Counted from the stretch's first letter, positions 34,480 through 47,404 are shown. The stretch: 64,000 bases of DNA from Candidula unifasciata (GCA_905116865.2 CAJHNH020001571.1:62001-126000); one strand, 5' to 3'. The notes: generated by a model from the sequence alone, not told the origin. Program-made: numbers and translations.

Positions 34480-34799
34480 ATCCGAGATTCTGTTCTGGAA
34501 TTAACCTACACCTAAAGGATACATACATTTTCTTTGTCTCTTCTCTCTGATGATTTAAAAAAAAAATAATGTGTGCACACAACCGCTGGAGACAACAATT
34601 ATAGGACTTAGAAGATTGTGATATACAGAGCATATCCTGAAGACAAGTGGACAGTGAATATCTAGATTCTGAAATAAGAAACAAATTGACAGAGGAAATG
34701 CGGACATTCAAGAGAATCCCTAAGATGAATAGTGTGATGAGGAAGGCCAAACGTGTTGGACTGGATTCCACTCATAATAGTGAAAAACAATTGCACAGG

Positions 34800-35045
34800 A
34801 TACAATGGAAGCTGCTGTGGTGTAGCGGCTAGATTCTCACTGGTGGATCCGAAAGTCATGGATTCAAATCTGAACCCAGCCAGACTGTTTCAAACCTGAG
34901 CTTGGTTCCCAAGTCTCCCTAGCCTTAAACAGGTGCCAGGTAAAGTCCAGGGAAGTAAAGATGCCTGGTGTGATGCTGACCATATCAACCTTCGAGCGTC
35001 GACTGGTCTATAAAATATACCTCTAGCACTATTTACCCAATATTC
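34800..35045 (+). mobile_element. tRNA-derived SINE-6 copy
   Basis: The head GTGGTGTAGCGGCTAGATTC and box B-like GGATTCAAATC are followed by body blocks GGTGCCAGGTAAAG, GGAAGTAAAGATG, ACTGGTCTATAAAA. Confidence 0.75.
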
Positions 35046-35364
35046 CTGACCTGCATAGAAAAGTGCTGTTAACTTTTTTTTTAACAGGACAGAATAGGGT
35101 TAAAATAATGTTAATCTCCCCAAATAGAGTAGGCCACTTTTCATTCACAAGTTTGTTGGGCTGGTCGACTTCCTGAAGGTTACGGGTGTGTCCCGCTCTG
35201 ACCCAGTTGTTTGCTTTCTGTCTTGTCTTGAATTTTCATTTTCATTCCGAGACAGAGAATGCCTGTGACATAGATTGCAGCACTCTCTAGGGGTGTTTGT
35301 GTTAGGGCCAGTTTCTCAATTTTTTTTTTTGAATGTTAAAAGCGCTGGCGTGGAATAGAGGATC

Positions 35365-35885
35365 TCTATGTGGATTCTAGGTTCCCATTATTGGGGGAAA
35401 AAAAAAAAGAACACACCCACTGCCTCTCCCCCAACAAGCATGTCATAGCAGCGGATTATTGGGGACCTTCTTCAAAGTCAGAGTGCAACAACCCGCACAC
35501 AAGCCAGTAAAACAGACATACATGCAAAGCTCAGGCCCTGGCACAAAGCCACAGTCAAAATGGACGAAGAACCAGGACCTTCCACCAGAGCTTACAGCTG
35601 GTGAACAAAGAAGAAAAAGAGAAATAAAAATTTAAAATCCTATGTGAAATTCAGACAGTTTAAACTGCAAATTGCTGCCTTTATGATACCACTTTTGCGG
35701 TGTAGGCACGGGGGTCTTTGAGTCTGAGGATTTAAGGCCGCATGGCTAGTGCTGTCACCACGACTGTGCAGGTGAGGATTTTTGTGTGCTGCTGACAGAA
35801 AAAATCCCCAGCCTTACCGAGCATTCGAACTCGGGTCTCCTGCTTGAAAGCCCAAGGTTCCAACCGTTCGGCAGCCGCTTCAGTA
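35365..35885. mobile_element. SINE-1 copy and neighbouring SINE-5 copy
   Basis: 35365-35617 is SINE-1 (+), head GTGGATTCTAGGTTCCC and tail GAACAAAGAAGAAA. 35688-35885 is SINE-5, on the - strand with box B-like GAGTTCGAATGCTCGG and a body including GGGGATTTTTTCTGTC. Confidence 0.75.
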
Positions 35886-36303
35886 TAGCAGGATGATAAT
35901 GAAATAGCAGGTCTCTGTGGTAAGGTGGTTAGGCTGTCAGCATTGTGCTGTGAAGGTTGTGGGTTTAGTTTCTGACTGTCAGTTTGTGACTGCAGGTATT
36001 TCAGAAATTCCAGGGAGCTGTGGCTGGAGATATGTAGTTTCATACTTTGTGTGCTGCTGTCAGCGGATAAACAGCTGCTATACAGAGAGACACAGAGCCA
36101 TATGGGAATGATACCAAGTGTGAAGACGTAAATCAACTTGTTGTAAAACACCTTTTAAACATCAAAATGGAAATCATTAAATATACCTAAACACCAATTT
36201 CATATGGTAATGTAACCAGAATGTTGTTAAAACATTTTAGTAATCATGTAATAAACACACCGGTAGTACTGTATTATCTTTAAAACAACAATCAGTCATG
36301 TAT

Positions 36304-36354
<51 letters not shown>

Positions 36355-36355
36355 G
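36304..36355. repeat. (TTAG)n microsatellite, tail of the LINE
   Basis: Uninterrupted TTAG repeats on the + strand begin directly at the 3' end of the LINE coding frame. Confidence 0.9.
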
Positions 36356-39300
36356 GGTTATCCTCATTGCACTCCGGACATGTCCATAGGTGCTCAGATC
36401 CTCCCCTCAGTATGAACCCCAACGTCCGATGGCTAATAGTACCAGTCCTATGTTGATTAACAAGTCTTCTGGCGTAGCTGGTGTGCGTCTCGTTTTTTGA
36501 TGTGCCGATCTTAATTCCCAAGTCTGCCATTCTGGCGAGTGATGTGGATTCACTGCCACCAAAGTCCTCTATCCTTCCCATTTCTCTGAGGGCATTGATA
36601 ATATCAGCATGATCCATAGGCTGACCGTCGGTAGTGATAGCGGATCCAGCCAACCTGTCAGCTCTTTCATTTCCATCGACGCCTGCGTGTCCCGGAACAA
36701 ACAGTGGACTTCTGTAATGATTCAAGCCATTGTCTTCGCACTGAACCTGCCTGAACCCTCCGGATCATACTCATTGAATCACTGAGTATACACACGCGGG
36801 TGTATTTTTGTGTTTCAAGCCAGGCAAGCGCTTGCGTTACTGCCATCACCTCCATCGTCATGCTGCTGGTTGTCATGGAGAAGGTGCCGTTGGCTTCTTT
36901 GACTGTTCTGCCCGCTGAGCGTGCTGTAAATGCCCATGCGCTTCTTCTTTGGCGTATAACGGATCCGTCTGTATAGATTATTGCATCTGCTTCGTCTGAA
37001 TTTTCACCGATGAGAGCGTTGACCTCTGCATTAACAGCAACAGGATTCTCTTCTCTACATCGCCTGTTGAGTGTGACAATACAGGAAAATGTACAAATAA
37101 ACGCCTGAGGCACAGGTATCCATTCTGCACCAGGTATGATGTCGGTTAGGCTGCATATTTGCCTAATAACATCTTCTGCCCGACCTAGCCACTATTTCCC
37201 CCTCTTCAGTCTGTCGCCCTTTTCACTAAAAAGCGCTTGATGCAGTGGGTGTTTCTTATCAGCACATATTTTGAGATATGCCCGAGCCCTCCACATCCTG
37301 ATCCTTTGGTTCATTGTTGGAAAGTCAAGTAGATACCTCATTGCTCCACAGGATGTGTCTCTAGTACATCCCAAAATAATGCGCATGGCTTCATTTTGCA
37401 CCTTTTTGAGTCATTCAATCTGGGTAGCACTGACAGTGAGGATGGCCAGAGCGTATTCAATGGGGGAAAGGACCAGACCGTAGAATAGAAGTATTAGTAG
37501 TCTTTGCTCAATATTGGAAGCAGCCATAATCCTCATTGCAGATAGACCTTTGCGTGCTTTTGTTATCACATGGTCAACGTGTTCCCTGAATGACAAGCTG
37601 CGATCGAACCTCACCCCGAGAAACGTCATAACGTTGGTTCAGATCAATACATTATCACGCATTTTCACTTCTGGTAAGTCCGACTTGACAATGTGATTGT
37701 TCAAAGAGAACCATGACACTGATGCCTTCGAAGGATTGACATAGGCATTGGAACCATCACACCAGGCGGCAATTCGATCGAGTTCTTTGTGCATGGTGCT
37801 GGCGATCTCCTGTCTATCACGCCCACGTCGATAAATCAAAATGTCATCAGCAAATGACAAAGTCCTTCCCTTTCCATTCAACTGATGCTCAGTGATCATC
37901 ACTGTATAAACGTTGAATAAGACTGGTGACAGCGGTGATCCCTGTGGCAAGCCTGGACATATCGTTTGCGGTTCTGAGGACCAGCTACCACATCTTAGTA
38001 CAATCTTTCTCTGGAACAGGACCGCAGCAATCCAGCGGATCAGAATAGGATTTACTTCTAGTTTAAGCAGTAATTGCATTAAACAATCGTATGGTACTTT
38101 ATTGTAGGCATCTTCTAAGTCCAACACTGCCGCACATGTCTCTTCTTTAATCTGAAATCCCTCGTACACATCGTAGGCGAAAACTGCAGCATTGAACCAT
38201 GTCTCTTTATTTAACCTGTACCCTCCAAGTGTTGGTGGGAACTTATCATGTAGTTCCAAGTAGGTGGTCAATCTTTGTGCGACAGATCTTCGAGTGGTCT
38301 TTATTAGGCTTTGGTAGTGGGAACAAATAACTATGGAGCCATTCCTCTTGTATCTGGCCACTCTGGATGCTGATATTGAATTCCTTTGCCACGCTTTTCA
38401 AATCAGCATTCGACATCATCAGCATGTCGTTGTATCGGATACCGTCAGGGCCTGGAGCAGTGCTGCGCGATTTCTTGAGGCAAGTTCTTAAGGTATCTGC
38501 AGTGATTGTGAGATCAGTGTCTAGCACAGTGTTCTCGCACAGCATCGACAGTTTCATCTTAACCCCTATTCTTGTAGCTTCGTCTTTTTGGTCAGTTTGC
38601 TCCAAGTAGCGCGCCAGAAGGGTTTTTCCTTTATCAGCATCAGTTCTCTGCCATATCAGGTCTGTACCCTGAAAATCAGGGATACCCCTTGGTCGTGCGG
38701 CGCCGTGCATGCTCCGTTGAAGGCGCCAGAATGTCACAAGAGATCCCTCGGAGCAAACGCTCTTGCAGAATTCGTTCCATTTCGCTGTCTTAGCTTCCTT
38801 CGCAATTAACTTGAAAGCCACTGTCTGCTTGTTGACCTCATCTTTCAGACTGATCAGGCGTTCAGAAAGTGACGGATCAATTTTCCTTGCCTTTTGCCAT
38901 GCCTTGACAGCTTTCCTTTTTTCTAGCCACGCCATGTTGACTAGTTCATTCCACCATGGTGGCTGGGCCCATCTCTCCCGCCGTCTGCGATCTGCTCTTG
39001 TTTTACGTCGTAGGATTTTGCTAATGGCATCTTGCCCTGTACGGTCATATATAAAAGCAGGCATATTTATTACATGACCTTTGTTGTTGCTCTTCTCTAC
39101 CAGGACGACGCAAGGAAAGTGATCACTGTCGTGGTATCCCAGTGTGCTCCACCTGCATCCTGATGCAATGGAGGGAGACACTAGGGCCAGGTCAATTACG
39201 CTGTCAGAATCCCCTTGTCGTGTTGCCATTCGGGTAACCTTTCCGTCATTCAAGCATACTAGATTGGCAGACACTAGGGCATCCTCCAGGTCTTCCCCCT

Positions 39301-39395
39301 GTTTATTAGTGATTACATTGCCCCACTGGTGTCCTCTGGCGTTGAAATCTCCACAGTAAAGGACTTTCTTTTCCTCCGTCTGGAGTCATGTATGT
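36304..39395 (-). pseudogene. I-like non-LTR retrotransposon: EN-RT-RNase H, broken, with (AACT)n tail
   Basis: Reading from 39395 down: endonuclease C-terminal part (YCGDFNARGHQWG, SDSVIDLALVSPS, GYHDSDHFP); RT palm with APGPDGIRYNDMLMM, motif A LDLEDAYNKV, motif B GLPQGSPLSPVLFN, motif C SFADDILIYRRGRD; RNase H with IYTDGSVIRQRRSAWAF, EVMAVTQAL, LSDSMSMI and VPGHAGVDGNERADRLAG; and a terminal finger HLWTCPECNEDN. Catalytic residues are present, but frames change near 38290 (with apparent loss of part of the RT fingers), 37630, 37405 and 36700. The 3' end is a run of 12-13 AACT repeats (36304-36355). The order EN, RT, RNase H places it with I-superfamily LINEs. Confidence 0.9.
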
Positions 39396-40230
39396 TTCCA
39401 CACTTAAGGTTGGCTACAATTTATCTCCAATACTCTTTTTTGTCTTCTATCCTGGTTGTACACCTTCAGCCTGCTGTTTGTCCATCTTCTCCCATTGCCC
39501 TCCCAATTATATTGTTGACTACCTTTTATGCATTTTATAAGAGTATTATGACTTTTAATGTTGTTAACTATTTCTCTTGTCCCCTTTTAATCTCCTTAGC
39601 AGCATTTTTTTTTCATTCTGTCTCTTCTGCATTTGGCTGGTTTTGTTTTCCATTTACATTCATATCAAACAAAAACAGCAAGGCAACTTGAAAGTCATGG
39701 AATCATATCTGATCATACACAGTGTAATTATATATCTGCATGTTCCCTTTATACATGGCTAGGAAAAATATATCACCTTTAAAACCATTAAAATTCTAGA
39801 TTATAAATATAAACAGTGGAAACAGTAATTCAAGGCACTTTATTATACATATATAAGTCAGATAAACAAACATAAAAATCATATATATAATTTACAAACC
39901 TCTATTAATAGCAAGGTACCTTATGATTACAATTTAAGACAAGAAAGAATGTATCAGAGAAATGAAAGAATAAAAATACTGACTTCAAACAAAAACCAAA
40001 AAACATTATCCATACACAGACTGACAAAAAAAAAAAAAAAACTCAATGGGTGGAAAGTGAAAGATTAGCAAAAGTACAACCAAAGGTTTAAGTCTTTATC
40101 AAAGGACAAAGCCACAGATTAATTAAAAATCAACAAAGTCAACATAGTAGTGGAAATATGTAACAGGAGAAAATATGAAGAGGAAGATCTGATTAAAGCC
40201 ATAGCTGTTCTGTAACTAGTTCCTTTTATG
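39396..40230. other. AT-rich noncoding stretch
   Basis: No gene was recognised. It holds an A run near 40026-40040. Confidence 0.4.
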
Positions 40231-40234
40231 ATAT

Positions 40235-40850
40235 CTCTCCCCGTGTGGGCTCTGGGGTCCCATTATAAGGAAAACAAAAATAGACCCACTTCCTTCCCAG
40301 CAAGCATGTCGTAGGAGTCGACTAACTGGGGACTTCCTTCGAAGTCAGAGTGCATCTGTCCGAGCGGCAAGGGACAATCAACTGCACACAAATTAAGTCA
40401 GTAAAATGGATGTACATGCAAGACTTAGGCCCTGGCACAAAGCCAAAGTCCAAATGGACGAACAACCAGGAGTTTCAGCCGGAGCTTACAGCCGGTAAAC
40501 AAAGAAGAAGAAGATAATATTATCTCAGCTGCATTAACTCTTATTTAGGTCATACCATTCTTCCTCTTCTTCTTAGCATTCACTGGCTGTAAATTCCAGC
40601 AGAAAGTTCTGATTGTTCATCCACATCTGGACTTTGGTCTCATTCCAGAACTCGAGTTTTGCGTGCACCTATATTTGACATAGTTGGCTTAATTATATGC
40701 AGACTGTTGGTTTCTAGCCTTTTGGGCAGATGCACTCCAACTTTGAAGAAAACATCCTTGATAAGTCGCCTTTTATGACATGTGTGTTTGGCTGGGGGGA
40801 TGGGTCCATTATTTCTTCTTCCCAAAATGGGGCCCTGGAATCCACACCAG
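40235..40850. mobile_element. Inverted pair of near-complete SINE-1 copies
   Basis: 40235-40515 is + and 40561-40850 is -, with GAAGAAGAAG and CTTCTTCTT tails facing each other across about 45 bp. They form an almost complete 280-bp hairpin. Confidence 0.85.
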
Positions 40851-41229
40851 GAGGTCATCCCATTCTTACAGAGGTCATCCCCAAGTTACTCTTCAACTGA
40901 ACATTATGTAATCTTAAGTGAATATTTAAAAGCTTACAGTTTTTTTAAATATTTTTTTATCATCATCATCATTAAGCAGGTATTTTTCAGGAGTTTGCTC
41001 AGTTTACAGTCCTCTGGAAACACTCTTAATCCTTTTCCAATTTCTTTGCCTCAAGCATTTTCTTGTTTTGTTTCCACATTTGTGGTGGTCTCCTCTTGCC
41101 TCTTCTTACAGGAACTCTGCCTTTTATTACTGTTCTTTTTGAGCCATTGTGTTGATCATCCAAACTGTGATTAAAATACAATAACTTAGATTCAACAGCA
41201 TGTTTTAAAAAAAAGAAAGAAAAAAAAAA

Positions 41230-41405
41230 CAGATCACGACCAGAGGTTAAAGGTTTGAATCAGTATTGAGGCAGATTTTTTATAATTAACTTTTGGCTCC
41301 TCGTCAAATCAAGCCTAAAACGGGTACAGGGAAAATCCTGGGAAGTAAAGGCAGTGGGTGGATGACCACGTACCCATCGAATTCTGACTATTTAAAAAAA
41401 TAGGC
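41230..41405 (+). mobile_element. SINE-6 copy
   Basis: It shares GGTTTGAATC, TTTGGCTCC, GGGAAGTAAAGG and the following blocks with 52075-52290. Confidence 0.6.
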
Positions 41406-41410
41406 CCAGC

Positions 41411-41980
41411 AAAGTGGTTTCCAATCATTTTCAGGTGTTGAGTAGGTGCTTTGCTCAAACAGCACACCTGAAGAGGGAGCTTTAGGTTATAATTGTGACT
41501 AGGTTATGTGCACCATATAAAATGGCTTAGCACTGCACCCCACCAAGAGCCCTGAAAAGGACTCCCGCAGTGCTGATGAGATCAAAGAAGACAGACCCAA
41601 ATACTGTCCCGATAGGTGATGAAGTCGTCAACTAGTGAGCCAATGGGCGACCCGGTCAACGATTTGTGCTTTTCTCAGATAATGCGCCCCTTGAATATAT
41701 AGCAAGACCCCGCTCCCCACCCCACCCCAATTAATTCATAATTAAATACATGTTTTATCCTATGAATTAGAATCTAAATGAGAACAAAAACCTCACTGGC
41801 TTTTTAAAATATATTTATAAGAAGTTAAAAAAATTTTTTTTTATTTATATTTTAACTTTACAAAAAATGTTAGCATAACAGATTATTACGGATACAAATG
41901 TACTCTATTTCAAAATTGCTTGAAATTTCCTAGCAGGACGCCACATATGGGGATGTGCCCCAAGGCTGAAAACCATTGGT
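41411..41980. mobile_element. Probable hAT-like MITE
   Basis: The ends are GTGGTTTCCAATCATTTTCA and, reversed, CAATGGTTTTCAGCC, similar to hAT-type CAGTGGTTCTCAACC ends. The interior has CCCCTTGAATATATAGCAAG, related to the interior of 52293-52942. Target-site duplication is unclear (GCCCAGCA against GTCTAGCA). Confidence 0.5.
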
Positions 41981-42184
41981 CTAGCACCTCATTCTCAATG
42001 AGCCAATGATGAGAAAAGGGCCCTTTACTGTATTTTACCTGCTACACAATGATGTGCTTTTCAGTGTAAATTAACCAAAGATATTCTCTATTGTAAATTT
42101 TTTTTCTCCATTTTCACAATGAAGCCTGACTACAGTGTACCACAGCTGTCTCTGGGGATATGACATGATGAGTCCTCAATCTCT

Positions 42185-42880
42185 TCAATGGTTAAAAAAC
42201 AAATAAATTGTTATTGCCAGAAATCGAACCCTAGTACTTGAGGATCATAAAATAAACCATGGATATTATAGCAGTGACAGGCAGAACATAAAATAAATCA
42301 TGGATATTATAATAGTGATAGGCAGAAATCAAATTCTAGTACTTGAGAATCATAAAATAAACCAGGAATATTATGCAATGATATAGCCGAAATATGATGC
42401 AATATAAGACATATGTCTTTATTGTATGACAGTACATTTATTTATGTTTGGCATTTGTTGTCATGTTATTCTACTTTTGAATGCACAAAATCCATAGATA
42501 GGCAAACACAAGTTATAACTTGTATACATGTAAAACAATTAGGCAGTATATTTTATTTTGAATAAAAGTACATATTTTTCTTGTTTGAATTTGGTCTCAG
42601 CATGGAAAAGAAACCAGGCTATATTTTAACATGCAGCACAATATACGTTGCCTTACTGAATGCAACACACAATCATATTTATTTTGGTTATTGTGGCTTA
42701 TTTGGCAGCAGCTGTAAAATCTTCTGCAGCTTAAATAGTAATCTATTTTTGTTGTTGTTGAAAACAATAATCAGCTTTAAAGGTTTTATATAACTATATT
42801 TTAAAACAAAGAAGACAGCAACCGCCATGATAAACATCACACAATATTTAAAAAAAAAACTGCCATTGCTGCTTGTATTT
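42185..42880. other. Noncoding stretch with local repeats
   Basis: A segment around 42240-42380 repeats twice or three times (ACTTGAGRATCATAAAATAA and ATGGATATTATA). 42575-42700 is related to 47205-47330 (TGAATTTGGTCTCAGCATGG against TACATTTGGTTTGAGCATGC). Confidence 0.5.
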
Positions 42881-43070
42881 ACCACTTAAGGTGTAGGCAA
42901 GGAGGGAGGGGTGGGGGAAGGTGGGAGAGTCTTTTAGCCTGAGGATTTAAGGCTGCATGGCTAGTTCTGTTGCAGGTTTGACCAGATTGGGATTTTATTT
43001 TTGGCCCCAACAGGAAAATATCGAAAACCTGCGCCTCCTGATTGAGAGCCTAGTGCTCTTAACCCCGCCA
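42880..43070 (-). mobile_element. SINE-5 copy
   Basis: The blocks TGAGGATTTAAGGCTGCATG and TGATTGAGAGCCTAG match 35688-35885. Diverged. Confidence 0.55.
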
Positions 43071-43424
43071 CTCAAAATAAGTTCGGTACCCAACCAAATA
43101 TGGAAAAACAGCTCTTTAAGAGTCAAATGACTAGTGTAAATGTAAGTTTTGTTTCAAACATTGCTGACAATGGTTCAAACAGTCATTGTAGCATAAGTTA
43201 ATATGATTGCCTACTGAGACGATGGCGTCAGTTCCACATCCCTCCTCCCCTCCCATTTTATACTTTCTTTCAACAATTGGCAATCAATTTTTTGACCAGT
43301 ATGGGGATTCAGTCTTATCTCATAAAAACAGGATGCAGATCATTTTCAGAATTTTCTTAGAAGAAAAGTTAATGAGTTAGTGAAGATGGGAAGTAGCCAC
43401 TCTACCCCATATGTTGTGACCTAG

Positions 43425-43712
43425 AATGTGGGAAGGCCAAACACAGCAGACCCCAACAGATTTAAAAAAAAGGGGGGGGGGGAACCCACTGCACCCCAAT
43501 AAGCATGTCATAAAATGCTGCTAATTGGGGATGTTTATGTTGAAGGAGTGAATCCACATGAGGCGAGAAACCAACGGTCTGCATACAAAATAAGCCAGAT
43601 CTGTAAAACGGCTGCACATGCAAAACTCAGGTCCCGGAACAAAGCCAAAGTCCAGAAGTGGATGAAAAACCAGGACTTTCCGCTGAAGTTTACAGCCGGT
43701 GAATGCAAACAA
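43425..43712 (+). mobile_element. SINE-1 copy
   Basis: The body runs from the AACCCACTGC region to GTTTACAGCCGGTGAATGC. The usual GAA tail is replaced by AAACAAACAACAAC. Confidence 0.8.
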
Positions 43713-43959
43713 ACAACAACAAACATTGCTGACAATGTCTGAAACATCACTGATGATGTTTCAAACACCAGTGACAAAGATCTGAAAATCAATGACATGA
43801 TCTGCACACCAGTGACAAAGATCTGAGTACTAATGACATGATTTGAACACCACTGACCACAGGTCAGTCTTGCTTAAAATGGATACATGATAATGCCCTG
43901 GGAAGGAAGGCAAGTGATGTAATGATCAAATCACCCATTGAGTTTCTGCTGATCTATAA

Positions 43960-44685
43960 CAAATATGGAACTTAAACTATATGATCAATGAAAACTAATC
44001 TATATGGTAACTGAAACTAGAACCATATGATCAATGATAAGTAATCTATATGGTAACTGAAACTAGAACTATATGATTAATGATAACTAATCTATGTGGT
44101 AACTGAAACTAGAACTATATGATCAATGATAACTAATCTATGTGGTAACTGAAACTAGAACCATATGATCAATGATAAGTAATCTATATGGTAAATGAAA
44201 CTAGAACTATATGATTAATGATAACTAATCTATGTGGTAACTGAAACTAGAACTATATGATCAATGATAAGTAATCTATATGGTAAATGAAACTAGAACC
44301 ATATGATCAATGATAAGTTATCTATGTGGTAACTGAAACTAGAACTATATGATTAATGATAACTTATCTATGTGGTAACTGAAACTAGAACTATATGATT
44401 AATGATAACTAATCTATGTGGTAACTGAAACTAGAACTATATGATTAATGATAACTAATCTATGTGGTAACTGAAACTAGAACCATATGATCAATGATAA
44501 GTAATCTATATGGTAAATGAAACTAGAACTATATGATTAATGATAACTAATCTATGTGGTAACTGCAACTAGAACTATATGATTAATGATAACTAATCTA
44601 TGTGGTAACTGAAACTAGAACTATATGATTAATGATAACTAATCTATGTGGTATCTGAAACTAGAACCATATGATCAATGCACCT
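43960..44685. repeat. 46-bp minisatellite, about 15-16 copies
   Basis: The unit contains CTAATCTATGTGGTAACTGA and AACTAGAACTATATGATTAA. Two subtypes alternate: TATGATCAATGATAAG with TATATGGTAAATG, and TATGATTAATGATAAC with TATGTGGTAACTG. Confidence 0.93.
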
Positions 44686-44775
44686 CAAGGCACAAAAAGG
44701 GTTCTTTACTATTTGTTTTTAACATATAATAAACTAGCTTTACCTATATACAATATTTCCATTCCAGACCTGAGC

Positions 44776-45000
44776 TCTGTGGCTTTGGCGCTGCGAACGT
44801 GCTTTGTAATGCCAGGGTGCCGGGTTCGATACCAGCTGCAGATGATTTGTGTTGCAATGGTTTCGACAGTGGTACCGAGAGCTGACCGTTCAGGGGCAAC
44901 GGCAAACTACTGAATGTTAAATTTTCCTAAATCACAACAGCCAAAAAGGAAAGCTGGGGTTGGTTCTGCAACGTCCTGTAAAGGATATGCAGCTAACTAA
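44776..45000 (+). mobile_element. SINE-3, complete copy with 12-bp target-site duplication
   Basis: It is flanked by CCAGACCTGAGC at 44764-44775 and 45001-45012. Box A-like TGGCTTTGGCGCTGCGAA and box B-like GGGTTCGATACC are present, and it ends GCAGCTAACTAA. This copy defines the 225-bp family. Confidence 0.92.
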
Positions 45001-45012
45001 CCAGACCTGAGC

Positions 45013-45350
45013 AATATTATTTATGACATTTACCCAGTTTAATGGTTCCCAAACTTTTTTGGCATGGTACAAACAAGCTTCAATACACATTTTGGCTCAA
45101 TACAAAATTTTGCCTAATGCTCACAAAATTTTGCCTAAAGCATACATCTGTATTTACCGTATCATAAACTAGCTTTAGCTTTATATAATAATTCCAGATC
45201 TGAACAATTTATTATTTACGTTATTTGCTCAATTCAGTGGTTCCCAAACCTTTCTGGCATGGCAAAAACTTGCTTGAATACACAGACTGACCCAATGCAT
45301 AAAAAATATGGACTAATGCATACATCTGTTATTTGTCATATCATTAAATA
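45013..45350. repeat. Tandem pair of roughly 190-bp AT-rich units
   Basis: ATGGTTCCCAAACTTTTTTG (45042) recurs as GTGGTTCCCAAACCTTTCTG (45237), with flanking TGGCATGG, TTGAATACAC and GCATACATCTGT in the same order. TGGTTCCCAAACC is typical of hAT ends. Confidence 0.7.
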
Positions 45351-45369
45351 GCAATACCAAATCTTTTCC

Positions 45370-45470
45370 ATATTTCCCCCATGTGGTTTCTGGAGCCCCA
45401 TTATGGGGAAAACAAGAATATACCCACTGCTGACCAAAAGCATGTTGCAAGAGTTGACTTTATAAGCGCT
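45370..45470 (+). mobile_element. SINE-1 head fragment
   Basis: It runs from CCCCCATGTGGTTTC to GCATGTTGCAAGAGTTGACT and then diverges. Confidence 0.65.
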
Positions 45471-45805
45471 ATGCAACCCCTTATATGTAATATGCAAAAC
45501 TGTGTAAACATTAGGCCAAACTTTGTATTACAGCAAACTTGTGCCATTTCAAAACGTCTGAATATGATTATCCGTATTAGACAACAATTTTCATGCATTA
45601 CACAAAACTTTACATTCATTCGGTCAAACTTTGTAAGGATAAGACCAACAGTTGTAAGAATGCAATTCAATTATTATGAACAAAGACAAAATTTCAAATG
45701 AAGCATTCCAAATTCGACATACATCTTAAAACTGTGCATGCCAATTTTTGCATATGTCCCAAAATTCTTGATTGCCCAGAAATTGTTCTATCACACTTCT
45801 AACTC

Positions 45806-45950
45806 TTAACTCTTTGAGTCCCAAGAAACGCAGCATAAGTTAACAGGTTCCTACCTACAAGCCCAATGAACGCATGAGGCGCCGATTTCATGTCTCTTTT
45901 GACTACCCTTGGGCCTGTGATGCTAAACCCCCTTGGACTCAAAGAGTTAA
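45806..45950. mobile_element. 145-bp TTAA-flanked MITE
   Basis: TTAACTCTTTGAGTCCCAAG at the left is mirrored by CCTTGGACTCAAAGAGTTAA at the right. TTAA at both borders suggests piggyBac-type target choice. A related interior lies at 30262-30368. Confidence 0.8.
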
Positions 45951-45954
45951 TGTC

Positions 45955-46140
45955 CCACTGTGGGTTCTAGGGCCCCATTTTGGGAGGGGAAAAAAGTAAA
46001 GAAGAAACCCACTGCTTCCCTAACAAGCATGTCATAAAATGGACAAATTAGGGGTTTGCTGAAATGGGATGTGTTGGGCTAAAGGTGCAGATATCACAGC
46101 CTAGCTGTAAATCATAACACAAGCTGCCAACCACCCTTCA
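45955..46140 (+). mobile_element. SINE-1 head variant
   Basis: It has the SINE-1 head, and the body is the same as at 18735-18930 (CAGCCTAGCTGTAAATCATA). It directly abuts the MITE. Confidence 0.65.
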
Positions 46141-47400
46141 AAAGGCAAACTTAGAAGAACAAAAACTCAAAGTTGTACAACTATGATCTACTGTAGTGTA
46201 TGGGAACCACTTACTTTAAAAAAAAGCTTTGTCATTAACAACAACAACAACAGTAGCATCAGTACAGAAACTCATTACTTTACAAGTGACTACATTTGAA
46301 TTTGTCTTAAGTAAAGTACTAGCAGTTACAGCTCTGGATGGGCCCTGCTGGGAAAAAACACAGAAAAATTGAATGAAGTGAACCAGGATGGAAATAATAT
46401 CAAAGAGAATGTAATGGAAACTAATACATTGTAATGTTACACAAATATAAATTCATTAATATCACAAGACACCTGTGTGTCACCTGTGTCTTAACTCACT
46501 CACTACCAAGCAATTCATCATGCAATTTTTTGATTGTACTGAAATTAGACATTATTCTGAAAGCCTCATGTAATGTCAACATGTATATTAAACAAGTATT
46601 CTTCAACCTGTGGGCGGTGGGCCAGGCAAAAGTCCGGGTGGGCTGCCAAACATTTCCTGAAGACAAAAAGCTGACAGAGTTGTCTACTAATGTTACTCTT
46701 GTGCTGAGGCACAAAATTCAGTCACTGTCTGAGTTTTGGATATCTCTCGAAAAATAATATCCATCTCTGAGTTTACAGAGCTTTCAAATTGTTTGTCATC
46801 TTTTCAAAATCTTGTCTGCATGAAAAAACTTTCTTAGCCATGTCAGCAACAACAACAACAACAACAAAATCGAACTGACGTTATTATAGCTCTTCTCTGT
46901 CAGAACCCCTGCTCCAGCCATGTTTATCAGATTTTCTAACATCTGTTGGCAGCAGATGTCGCATTAGCTTAAAACTAAAAAATCTGGTTTTGTTTCTGCA
47001 TTTTATTAGCTATCAGGTGGGCTAAAAAATAATGTGGCCTGCTTTGGTTGGCCATGTGTATAGAAGGCTGAGGAGGAACACAGCACTAAACCACACTGTT
47101 ACAGCTGTATCTTTATCTCCTCTCTTAATTCTTTCTGTCCCAACCAACGTGCAGTGTGTGATCAGTTATAATCAGTGCATATCAAACAACGAACGGTGTA
47201 TCATTATATGTTTTACATTTGGTTTGAGCATGCAAAAGAAATCTGGCTAGATATGCTAGCATACAGCACAGTATAAGTTGTATCTTTAAAAGCAATACAC
47301 TCATGCTATTTTCATTGTGTCTATTAGCCAGTGAAATATTTATAACAAAATCTTCTGCTACTGAATGAGTTAAGGTGTTAAGGTTAAGGTGTTTTTAGCT
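46141..47400. other. Intergenic stretch
   Basis: No gene was recognised. It holds an (ACA)n run near 46849-46866. Confidence 0.4.
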
Positions 47401-47404
47401 ATCC

